The position numbers were made by a program, and so were the translations under genes. The notes below the pieces were generated by a model. It was given only the letters and a program-made list of their open reading frames with translations. It was not told where the DNA came from and made no database searches. This document shows, piece by piece, positions 27,652-36,165 of a stretch of 64,000 nt of DNA; position 1 is the first letter of the stretch, and each line of letters opens with the position of its first letter. This DNA is from Methylomonas albis (lineage in GTDB: Bacteria; Pseudomonadota; Gammaproteobacteria; Methylococcales; Methylomonadaceae), in assembly GCF_014850955.1 (NCBI RefSeq), contig NZ_JACXSS010000001.1, forward strand, positions 1,984,001 to 2,048,000, given 5' to 3'.

Positions 27652-28779
27652 ATGGAAAATCTTAGACTGTTGTGGGAAAGCACGGGTATCTATAACGTTA
27701 CCGGGCCGCAAGTCGTTATGATGGCTGTCGGATTTTTATTACTGTATCTCGCCATCAAGAAAGGCTTCGAGCCTCTACTGCTATTACCGATAGGCTTTGG
27801 CGCGGTGCTTAGCAATATACCGATGGCAGGCATGATAGATGAAGGCGGCATCCTTTATTACTTGTATGGCGGTATCAAGGCCGGCATCTTTCCACTGCTA
27901 ATTTTCATGGGCGTTGGTGCGATGACCGATTTCGGGCCCATGCTGGCCAATCCCAAAACCTTGTTTTTAGGCGCCGCAGCCCAATTCGGTATTTTTGCGA
28001 CTTTATTCGGCGCGCTGGCGTTAAATGCGGTTCCGGGTATGGACTTCACGCTTAAGCAAGCTGCGGCGATCGCTATTATTGGCGGCGCTGACGGCCCGAC
28101 AGCCATCTATGTGGCCTCCAAATTGGCACCTGAGTTATTGGGTGCGATTGCGGTGGCCGCCTATTCGTACATGGCTTTGGTGCCTTTGATCCAGCCCCCG
28201 ATCATGCGTGCATTGACCAGCGAACAAGAGCGACGGATAGAAATGCAGCAACTTAGAGTGGTTAGCAAAGCCGAAAAAATCGTATTTCCTTTGATGTTGC
28301 TGGTGTTGACCGCGATGTTGCTGCCTTCGGCGGCGCCACTGGTCGGCATGTTCTGTTTGGGGAATTTAATGAACGCCAGTGGCGTGGTGGACAGGCTGAG
28401 CAAAACCGCGCAAAACGAATTGATTAATATTGTCACGATATTCCTGGGCTTGTCGGTCGGTTCCAAACTGAGCGCCGAAGCGTTCTTGAAAATGGAAACG
28501 CTGGGTATTTTAGCTCTAGGCGCAGTCGCTTTTTCCATTGGCACCGCCAGTGGCGTGCTGATGGCCAAAGTCATGAACCGATTTAGCAGTACGCCGATCA
28601 ATCCTTTGATTGGCGCTGCCGGTGTCTCTGCGGTGCCAATGGCTGCACGGGTTGCAAATAAGATCGGTCTGGAAAGCAATCCACATAATTTCTTGCTAAT
28701 GCACGCGATGGGACCGAATGTGGCCGGGGTAATTGGCTCGGCGGTGGCGGCGGGGGTGCTGTTGAGTTTGGTGCGCTAA
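27652..28779 (+). CDS. oadB: Sodium-pumping decarboxylase beta subunit (OadB)
   Basis: A 375-residue integral membrane protein with about nine to eleven hydrophobic segments. The family's conserved ion-channel segment reads [19 protein letters not shown]. The C-terminal half repeats the fold ([20 protein letters not shown]). It carries out the decarboxylation of carboxybiotin coupled to sodium transport. It completes the oadGAB unit and suggests a sodium-motive energy circuit. Confidence 0.95.
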   Translation: MENLRLLWESTGIYNVTGPQVVMMAVGFLLLYLAIKKGFEPLLLLPIGFGAVLSNIPMAGMIDEGGILYYLYGGIKAGIFPLLIFMGVGAMTDFGPMLANPKTLFLGAAAQFGIFATLFGALALNAVPGMDFTLKQAAAIAIIGGADGPTAIYVASKLAPELLGAIAVAAYSYMALVPLIQPPIMRALTSEQERRIEMQQLRVVSKAEKIVFPLMLLVLTAMLLPSAAPLVGMFCLGNLMNASGVVDRLSKTAQNELINIVTIFLGLSVGSKLSAEAFLKMETLGILALGAVAFSIGTASGVLMAKVMNRFSSTPINPLIGAAGVSAVPMAARVANKIGLESNPHNFLLMHAMGPNVAGVIGSAVAAGVLLSLVR

Positions 28780-28931
28780 CGATTTAGAGTAATCTGACCT
28801 ATGTCGATATCGGCACCATTGTCCCAGCTTAACAGGTGAAAATGCCAGAACAAAAAACAGGACTTAATTGATTTATTCTGGTTTTCTGTGCGGTAAAACA
28901 GCTTTAAGGTGATTTAGGGGCCAAAAAAATC

Positions 28932-30083
28932 TCACTGCAATAACTCATGACATTCCTTGGATACGTTCTCACCAAATAATATCCATGAAAATTTTGCTGC
29001 ATGGTGTTTGCAGCTTTCTTGTGTAATTCCTTCATGTTCTTTCGAGCCAATAATAAATTGAATTATGTTTTCTGTCAGACTCTGATAATCATCTGATTGA
29101 AACAAATAGCCGGACACATTGTCGGCTATAGCATCGGGTACCCCGCCGACCGCAAACGCAAATGTAGGAAGTCCGTAAGCCGCAGCCTCAATTGCGACCA
29201 TGCCGAACCCTTCAATATCGTTTGGCAGATCAATAACAGGAAAAATATGTAGCTGGCTGACTTTAAAAGCGGCTTCAAGTGTATGTTCTGTGACGTGGCC
29301 TAAGAGCATAACGTGATTTTCAAGTTTATCCTTTTTAACCATTTTTAGAATCTTATTTTTTAAGCCTGTTTTATGGCGAAAAGCATTGCTTGGTTCGTCT
29401 CCGATAATAACTAATATCGTTTTAGGATGAGCTTTTACTATGTCAGCAAGCGAATGGGAAATAAATTCTACAAGCCCCTTTCGCTCAGTCAATCTGCCTA
29501 CGCTGAGCAGAATGGCGGTATCTTCTGGGATTCCAAAAGTAGTGCGAAAATCACCTCCCTTATCATTAAAAATATTTTCTAATGGAATTCTAACGCCGGG
29601 ATGAATTACCTTGATTTTATGCGCGGCGACCCTCTGGCTGACGGCAAGCCTAGCGGTGCTGTTGCTGTTAACCAATATTCTATCGCTTGCACGAATTGCT
29701 GGAAAAAAAAAAGCACGATAAATAGGGTGTCTTTCAATAATATCCAAGCCATGAAGAAAGGTTATAACTTTTGCATTGAATAAATAGCCGACTAACCGTG
29801 CAGATAATGCTGTGATTCCACTACCAGCAATAATAATGTCGGGTCTTTTTCGTAAGGCAAGTCGTAATGTTGCCCAGAAAGAGTAAAAAAGAAATGCTGC
29901 CACCGGGCGGTGAGGGAATTCGTGATATTGGGTGTCCGCATCCAGATATTCTCGACAACCTGCGGGGCCAGCTATCGATACATAGAATGTTTTATTTAAT
30001 TCAAAATACAGATGTAGATTGAGCCGTTCCATACCTCCGGTAAGTGGTGGAAAGTTACGGGTGACTAGCAGAATATTTTTCAT
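28932..30083 (-). CDS. Glycosyltransferase family 4 (GT-B)
   Basis: A 383-residue GT-B enzyme. The N-terminal half opens with TRNFPPLTGGMERLNLHLY, typical of GT4 acceptor domains. The C-terminal half has SVGRLTERKGL and the nucleotide-sugar site EGFGMVAIEAAAYGLPTFA with its E-x7-E pattern. It most resembles PimB/WcaL-type sugar transferases. Donor and acceptor cannot be assigned. It is the promoter-distal gene of the minus-strand polysaccharide cluster and lies 108 bp from the next gene. Confidence 0.9.
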   Translation of the reverse strand: MKNILLVTRNFPPLTGGMERLNLHLYFELNKTFYVSIAGPAGCREYLDADTQYHEFPHRPVAAFLFYSFWATLRLALRKRPDIIIAGSGITALSARLVGYLFNAKVITFLHGLDIIERHPIYRAFFFPAIRASDRILVNSNSTARLAVSQRVAAHKIKVIHPGVRIPLENIFNDKGGDFRTTFGIPEDTAILLSVGRLTERKGLVEFISHSLADIVKAHPKTILVIIGDEPSNAFRHKTGLKNKILKMVKKDKLENHVMLLGHVTEHTLEAAFKVSQLHIFPVIDLPNDIEGFGMVAIEAAAYGLPTFAFAVGGVPDAIADNVSGYLFQSDDYQSLTENIIQFIIGSKEHEGITQESCKHHAAKFSWILFGENVSKECHELLQ

Positions 30084-30191
30084 GATCCTTTGCGCCTAAG
30101 GGTGTGGATTAGTTATTGGAATATTATCCAGATTAGGGTAACGAATACCATTATTGAGTAAGCAGAATACTCTAGGTGATCCCCTAACAAT

Positions 30192-31280
30192 TCAGTGACC
30201 TAGTAAATCCTTAAATAGTTTTGAAGAAAACGCCCAATCATGACTGGAATTGTATTCTTTAGTTTTCCAGGACAGCGCTTGATGAATCCGTTTCGCGAAG
30301 TTCACAGAGTCACCACTATCGGCTAAGCATTCTGGATGACCTTGCAAAATCCACTTTGCGCCAGCCGAGTCTGAAGCAATAACAGGTTTCTGACAATGCA
30401 TGGCTTCATACAACTTAACGGGGTAACTGTATTCGCCAAATGCTGAATGACGGTTGATTACCACTAATACGTCTAACGCATTGATCAGCAGCGGCATGTC
30501 ATCATCTGCCAGATAACCAAGCTCGATAACAGCATGCCGCAGATCTATAGGTATTTTTATGCCTTGTTCCCGACGTCCGGAAATCACAAGCTTAGCTTCT
30601 GGAAGCTGGTTTACTAAATATCTCATTGCTTGAAATAATGTTTCTACACCCCGGTTTTCATAAAGAGAGCCGCAATAACCAATGAGCGGGACTCCATTAG
30701 GCAAGTTAAAGCGGTTTCTTACATAACAATCATTCAGCGGGTGGAATATCGGATCGGCTGTCATAGGGATAACCGTGGAAACGTTATCCGCTCTGCTGCG
30801 CGCCATTAATTTAGCTAATTGAGGGCCGGCGGCGCTTACCGCAGTGCATCGCCGCAAAGAGTGACGCCAAAGCCAATGTAAGGGTTTAAACCAGGGGATA
30901 TAGCTTTCATAATTGTCATAAGCGTCAATTAGAGTTTTTACGCCGTATCGCTTCCCTAAATATGCCGCGAGAATACCGTACCAAGTATCTGAAAATCCGA
31001 TTATCCAATCAGGTGTCTGCGTGTTAACTATCTTTTCTGCTTGCCTAAGATAAGCCATGGGTCCGCTTGCCTGTTTCAGTGGCTGAACGCTCACTGAAAA
31101 CCATTTTATACCGTGAGCGTGGTGATAGATTGGGTCGCCAGCATGATAATCCAGTAACAATAAGGTGATATCGTGACCTTGTTGCGCAAGATAATATGGC
31201 AAATAAAAAAAACGCCCATAAGGTCGAGTTAGAAGGTCTCTTCCTTGTGGGCGGCGTTTACATAGAAATAATAGACGCAT
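30192..31280 (-). CDS. Glycosyltransferase family 4
   Basis: A 362-residue GT-B enzyme. It begins MRLLFLCKRRPQGRDLLTRP and shows GYCGSLYENRGVETLFQAM (start of the donor domain) and YEAMHCQKPVIASDSAGAKW (the donor-site loop). The E-x7-E pattern is altered, as in some GT4 subfamilies. It lies 18 bp after the Gmd-like gene on the same strand, so it is in the O-antigen transcription unit. Confidence 0.85.
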   Translation of the reverse strand: MRLLFLCKRRPQGRDLLTRPYGRFFYLPYYLAQQGHDITLLLLDYHAGDPIYHHAHGIKWFSVSVQPLKQASGPMAYLRQAEKIVNTQTPDWIIGFSDTWYGILAAYLGKRYGVKTLIDAYDNYESYIPWFKPLHWLWRHSLRRCTAVSAAGPQLAKLMARSRADNVSTVIPMTADPIFHPLNDCYVRNRFNLPNGVPLIGYCGSLYENRGVETLFQAMRYLVNQLPEAKLVISGRREQGIKIPIDLRHAVIELGYLADDDMPLLINALDVLVVINRHSAFGEYSYPVKLYEAMHCQKPVIASDSAGAKWILQGHPECLADSGDSVNFAKRIHQALSWKTKEYNSSHDWAFSSKLFKDLLGH

Positions 31281-31298
31281 CTGTTGTTAATAATGCCA

Positions 31299-32264
31299 TT
31301 ACATAGGTACTTTTAACTCGGTGTCTTTACACATAAAATTTACAACAGCATCAACATCACTTTGATATTTCCAGCCCAACTCCTTTTCTGCTTTGCCAGC
31401 GTTACCTTTACTAGTTCTAATATCTAGTGGTCTTGAGAGTTTTTTATCTTGTATAACGTGGTCTGTCCAATCCAGTCCGAAATAACTAAATACGCTTTCG
31501 ACAAAATATGCCAAAGATACCGTTTTGCCTGTGGCGATAATATAATCCTCTGGTTTAGTAGCTTCTATCATTAACCACATGGCCTCCACATATTCAGGTG
31601 CCCACCCCCAATCTCTTTCAATATCTAAATCTCCAAGACTTAATTTTTTACAATTCCCAGAAGCTATTTGCGCGGCGCCACGTACTATTTTTTGTGTCAC
31701 AAAACGTTCAGGCCGTAAAGGGGATTCGTGATTAAAAAGAATACCTGTGCAGGCAAATAAGCCGTACGCTTCCCGATAATTAGCCACTAGGCCATGTGCA
31801 GCGGCTTTAGCGACTGCGTAAGGGCTTCGAGGGTAAAAAGGCGTGGATTCGGTGGCAGCCGTCTCTCCGGTATTACCAAAGCATTCGCTCGAGCCTGCGT
31901 TATAGAAACGCGTGGTGAAATCGATAAATCGAAGGGATTCCAATAAATTCAACGTACCCGTGACGATGCTTTCCATAGTTTCAACGGGTTGCTCAAACGA
32001 TAAACCCACTGAAGTTTGGCCTGCTAAATTGTAAATTTCGTCTGGTTTATGTCGTAGTATTGTCGAATAAACGCTCCGAAAATCGTTAAGCGCCATGGAT
32101 ACCGTTTCGACTTGTTCCTTAATACCCAGAGATTGAAGATTGTTAAATGAACTCGCCATCGAGTCTCGGGATGTACCAATCACCGAATAGCCTTTTGTTA
32201 ATAAATGGCGGGCTAAATAAGCGCCGTCTTGACCGTTAATTCCACAAATTAATGCACGTTTCAT
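31299..32264 (-). CDS. GDP-mannose 4,6-dehydratase-like enzyme
   Basis: A 321-residue extended short-chain dehydrogenase. The nucleotide-binding loop is GINGQDGAYLARHL. The SSE triad segment and the Y-x3-K catalytic pair (SPYAVAKAAAH) are present, and the IERDWGWAPEYVEAMW stretch is the Gmd signature. Gmd makes GDP-4-keto-6-deoxymannose, the precursor of GDP-D-rhamnose, GDP-fucose and GDP-perosamine. It is about 50 residues shorter than E. coli Gmd but retains the catalytic elements. Together with the related enzyme at 35.0 kb it suggests a GDP-deoxyhexose in the polymer. Confidence 0.88.
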   Translation of the reverse strand: MKRALICGINGQDGAYLARHLLTKGYSVIGTSRDSMASSFNNLQSLGIKEQVETVSMALNDFRSVYSTILRHKPDEIYNLAGQTSVGLSFEQPVETMESIVTGTLNLLESLRFIDFTTRFYNAGSSECFGNTGETAATESTPFYPRSPYAVAKAAAHGLVANYREAYGLFACTGILFNHESPLRPERFVTQKIVRGAAQIASGNCKKLSLGDLDIERDWGWAPEYVEAMWLMIEATKPEDYIIATGKTVSLAYFVESVFSYFGLDWTDHVIQDKKLSRPLDIRTSKGNAGKAEKELGWKYQSDVDAVVNFMCKDTELKVPM

Positions 32265-32266
32265 GG

Positions 32267-33379
32267 TTAATTATTTAAAAGTTGGTGATAGGTGTTAAGC
32301 GTATCTTTGGCACATTTGTCCCAAGAAAATAGTTTAACGCGTTGCTTTCCTTTCGCTATCAGTTGTGCAGAGTAATCTGGCGATGAAACCACTCGTTCAA
32401 TCGCCAATCGCATTTCGGTCGTATCCTCGGGATTAAATAGCTCAGCAGCGCTCCCCACTACTTCCGGTAGCGAACTGTTATTAGAGCACACCACTGGGCA
32501 GTCGCAAGACATGGCTTCTAGGGGAGGGATTCCAAATCCTTCATACAACGAAGGATAAATAAAAACCGCTGCTGAACGATACCAAGCAGCTAACTCATTG
32601 TCATCGCCGGATGCGTAAATGACATTGTCAGGGTTAATAGTTAGAGCTTTAAAAAGTTTCAATTCAGCCGAAGTAAAGCTGCCGCCGCCAAAACAAGCGA
32701 TAGAAAATTCGTTTTTTAGCAATTTTGATTCCGAATAAGCCTTAAGTAAGTTTGCAAAGTTTTTGTATCCGTTGCGTTTACCTACATATAATAAATGAGG
32801 TTTATTTTGCCTATTTCGCTTGAGAGATGGAGCGTAGGTAGAAAAGGAATGTCCAAGATATATTACAGAGATTTTCTCGTTAGGTATATCGGTCAATTCG
32901 AGCAAATCTCTTTTAGTGTTTTCAGAAATGCAAATGATGTGGTCTGCACGATGCAGTGAACGTGCTTTAATTTCGCGTGTTTTATCCAAAATTGAAAAGT
33001 TTTCTGGAAATTTCTCATGAATCATATCGCATACGGTGATTATTCGCTTTGCTCCAGGCGGACAACAATCAAAAAGTGAATAATAGGTTTCATGAAAAAT
33101 GTCAGGGTGAAGCTTGTCTTTAAGCAAACTGAATGATATTACGTTTGTTAACGAGGAAATTCTTCGCGAGAGCATTTGCGGCATAGCTCTTGGTAGTCTC
33201 ATGCCGCGAGGACGAATTTGGTTATTCTCGTAGAAATATTCATTAGTATGGAGAGGGCAAAATATTTCGACAGAAGTTTGATCCAGCTTTCTTAAGTTAT
33301 TCGCCAATTCATAAAAGTAGCGAGATATGCCGCCATATTTTTGGATACAAAATATTTGGTGGTCGAACAAGATATTCAT
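32267..33379 (-). CDS. Glycosyltransferase family 4
   Basis: A 370-residue GT-B enzyme. FDHQIFCIQKYGGISRYFYELANNL at its start is characteristic of O-antigen mannosyl- or rhamnosyltransferases of the WbdB/WbpY type. The donor domain has LLYVGKRNGYKNFANLL and the site SLYEGFGIPPLEAMSCDCPVV. Its stop lies 2 bp before the Gmd-like gene start, so the two are translationally coupled. Confidence 0.9.
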   Translation of the reverse strand: MNILFDHQIFCIQKYGGISRYFYELANNLRKLDQTSVEIFCPLHTNEYFYENNQIRPRGMRLPRAMPQMLSRRISSLTNVISFSLLKDKLHPDIFHETYYSLFDCCPPGAKRIITVCDMIHEKFPENFSILDKTREIKARSLHRADHIICISENTKRDLLELTDIPNEKISVIYLGHSFSTYAPSLKRNRQNKPHLLYVGKRNGYKNFANLLKAYSESKLLKNEFSIACFGGGSFTSAELKLFKALTINPDNVIYASGDDNELAAWYRSAAVFIYPSLYEGFGIPPLEAMSCDCPVVCSNNSSLPEVVGSAAELFNPEDTTEMRLAIERVVSSPDYSAQLIAKGKQRVKLFSWDKCAKDTLNTYHQLLNN

Positions 33380-33473
33380 TTATTTTGGCGATATGGATAA
33401 TTTTTTTGTTCTAAAAAAATAAATTTTAACATTAAATATTTCGTTTATATCGTGGGTCAATCCATCTATTTCC

Positions 33474-34790
33474 CTATTTAACCAAGTTTGAGTTAATGAC
33501 ATTTGTTTCTATAATATTCAGTATTTCGGCAGTGCATTCCTTCCACGTGGGCCATGAAAAGTTTTCGGTATTCTCACAGCTAACGACTTGACTAGACTTA
33601 TGGATTAATGATACGAGTTCATCCTTATTTGTGAGGGAAAAATAAGAACAATAATTGCCGCCAATTTCATGAAACACCGGTATATCGCTTGCGAGAACCG
33701 GGCACTTAAATGATAGCGCTTCAACCAGTGGCAAGCCAAAACCTTCAGTCATGGATGGGAAGATTAATGCTTTTGCATTTTTATAGCAAAATGATAGTTC
33801 ATTATCCGAAAGGTCTTGAAACCATATCAAAGACGATCCAAACATTGGATGCGATTTTATTCTTGCAATAGTAGCGTCTGATTCCCACCCGTATTTTCCA
33901 ATGATACATAGCTTAAGGTCAGGATGTGTTTGCCAAATGCATTCAAAAGCATCTAACAAAAAATTATAGTTTTTTCGTGGTTCAATGGTGCCGACAGATA
34001 TGTATACAGTGTTTTTTTCAAATAATTTATGAAGATATTCCCTTGTTTTTAAAGAATCACTGATTAAATCAAGATCGGCTCCCAATTTGAAGGCCACAAT
34101 GTCTTTTTTATGGATATCGGGGTGGTCTGATATGTATTGTTCAATAACTTTTGCCGTATCGTGAGATATGCTCAATATCAAATCAGATGACGCTAGTGCA
34201 AAGTCTATTTTTGAGGAAAAGTTTTTTTCGTGTACTTTTGTTACAAAATTACGATGAGTAATTGGAATAAGATCGTATATGATAGTAACTATCTTGGCGT
34301 TGTTATTTTTTGTCTCTGCAACAGCATTGCTGTAGAACGCTGACCACCAAGATGAGCCGGGAATGAATAGTATGTCTTTACTTGATGGCTTCCATATGTT
34401 TTTTGGCGATAAATGAGTAACTAGATTGGCTATTAAAATTATTGGTATGGATGCTGGTAAAAATATCGGTAAAATGAGGAGGCGAGTGTATTCCCCCCAT
34501 ACTCTATCTATGAAGGTTGGTGACAAAAATAAAAATACTTTTTTAAATAAATTCTTTAGTCGTAAAAACTGCCGCGTGGCGAGGCTAATGGAAGTGAAGT
34601 AGCTGATTCCTTTGCTGGAGTCAGCTGCAATAATGAAACCATAAAACGGATCGTAATAGGCCATTTGACATGGAATCGCCCTATCCGTGCAAATTGAAAG
34701 CATATTTATAATTACATTTCGCTCAGTTCTACGAATGCCTGTGTTGCCATCTCCGCGAAAAAAATCTGTACAATCAATATAAATAGTCAT
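33474..34790 (-). CDS. Glycosyltransferase family 4
   Basis: A 438-residue GT-B enzyme. A hydrophobic stretch at about 105-135 may attach it to the membrane. The donor domain has SVGTIEPRKNYNFLLDAF and MTEGFGLPLVEALSFKCPVL. WbpZ/WbdA-type mannosyl- and rhamnosyltransferases look similar. The coding sequence is distinctly AT-rich compared with the genes outside the cluster, suggesting acquisition by transfer. Confidence 0.88.
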   Translation of the reverse strand: MTIYIDCTDFFRGDGNTGIRRTERNVIINMLSICTDRAIPCQMAYYDPFYGFIIAADSSKGISYFTSISLATRQFLRLKNLFKKVFLFLSPTFIDRVWGEYTRLLILPIFLPASIPIILIANLVTHLSPKNIWKPSSKDILFIPGSSWWSAFYSNAVAETKNNNAKIVTIIYDLIPITHRNFVTKVHEKNFSSKIDFALASSDLILSISHDTAKVIEQYISDHPDIHKKDIVAFKLGADLDLISDSLKTREYLHKLFEKNTVYISVGTIEPRKNYNFLLDAFECIWQTHPDLKLCIIGKYGWESDATIARIKSHPMFGSSLIWFQDLSDNELSFCYKNAKALIFPSMTEGFGLPLVEALSFKCPVLASDIPVFHEIGGNYCSYFSLTNKDELVSLIHKSSQVVSCENTENFSWPTWKECTAEILNIIETNVINSNLVK

Positions 34791-35021
34791 TAGTTATCCT
34801 TTCTGGTTTTATAATGTTGAGTGTTTCACGAAATACATGGAGTATTAGATATGTTTTCAATTTATGATAAGGATGGGCTATGGATAGATGAATAAAATTT
34901 TTTCACTTCCTTATGGAGGGAATTAATAGCAGAATTTAATCTAATAGCCCGATATATTGCTTAAAAATAATTCAGCACGAAGCTCGGTATTTAATGCTCG
35001 ATAGATCGTCGTGGCACGAAT

Positions 35022-35897
35022 CTAGGTCGATGACATCATTATTTTCGCCAAATCTGGAAAAGTCACATTTGGACGCCAACCTAGTGCATTTATCGTTTCA
35101 GAATTTGACACCAGTTGTTTATATTCCGGAATAAAGCCTTCTCGAATACGCACGTGTTCGCGCCAGTTTTTTCCGATGATTTCGAAACATGCTTCAAGCC
35201 AATCCTGAATCGAATAGGTAATACCGGAACCAATGACGGCTTCGAATATCTCGTCCTGTTCAACCAAAGTAAAAATTCCTTGTGCGACATCGCCAGCAAA
35301 GGTCCATTCCTTTTTCACAGAAATATCTCCTAGCTCAATGAGTTCGTTACTTCCTCCTGCGATACGTTGTGCTGCTAGTGCAATCATCTTGCTGACGTGA
35401 TTCGGTTTTCGAAACGGACTTTCGTGATGGAACAAATATCCAACATAAGCGCGAATCCCCAGCGACCGGTAATACCTAGCCGCATACACGGATTGAATTC
35501 GCGCCACAGAATAAGCGCAGCCTGCTTCAAATTCATCGTGTTCTGAAATGGGGGTTCCGGTATTGACGAATTGTAAACCGCTGCCCGTAATGAATACCTT
35601 GGTATCTGGGCTATGCCTTTTAACAGCCTCAAGAATAATCAATGTACCTGTAGAAATGGTCTCGTGATTTTCAAACAGGGCATCGTGCCGCGTGGTTGAA
35701 TTGGCTGCAAGATGAAAAAGGTATTGGGGTTTGTGAGTTTTTATTAAAGATTCGGTTTGTTCACGAATAGAGATATCTCCTTTTATCCAGCTTCCCTCTG
35801 ACCTGGAAACCCCAATTACCGACATATATTTTGCTTTGCAAAGCTCACTTAGATAATGGCCGTCTTGGCTGTTTATGCCGAAAACAATTGTTTTCAT
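35022..35897 (-). CDS. NAD-dependent epimerase/reductase, Rmd-like
   Basis: A protein of about 291 residues from ATG 35897, preferred over an upstream GTG because AAGGAATTAAAA precedes it. Rossmann loop GINSQDGHYLSEL, then VTGSGLQF, the Y-x3-R pair YSVARIQSVYAARY (arginine where the catalytic lysine is usual) and ELIELGDISVKKEWTFAGDVA. It resembles the Gmd family and GDP-6-deoxy-4-keto-mannose reductases (RMD). With the Gmd-like enzyme it could make GDP-D-rhamnose. The altered YxxxK motif makes the exact activity uncertain. Confidence 0.75.
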   Translation of the reverse strand: MKTIVFGINSQDGHYLSELCKAKYMSVIGVSRSEGSWIKGDISIREQTESLIKTHKPQYLFHLAANSTTRHDALFENHETISTGTLIILEAVKRHSPDTKVFITGSGLQFVNTGTPISEHDEFEAGCAYSVARIQSVYAARYYRSLGIRAYVGYLFHHESPFRKPNHVSKMIALAAQRIAGGSNELIELGDISVKKEWTFAGDVAQGIFTLVEQDEIFEAVIGSGITYSIQDWLEACFEIIGKNWREHVRIREGFIPEYKQLVSNSETINALGWRPNVTFPDLAKIMMSST

Positions 35898-36165
35898 TTT
35901 TAATTCCTTCACGCGATATTTAAATCGATTTGTAGATAGTTAGCCCAGTACCTAATTTTTTAAAGTTACTACATTGGTGTATAGATTTCGGCAAATTATT
36001 TCTTAGATAACACCTTGGCTTTATTTAATTGTAGTGGCGATTTTCATGGAAACAACGAAAGGTTAAAGTTAAAATATATAATGGATACTTTTTTTCGTCA
36101 TTAATATCTTTAATGAAAATGGAGGCGTGATGGCTAAGTTAGTTTATAATACATGCTAGCTATTT

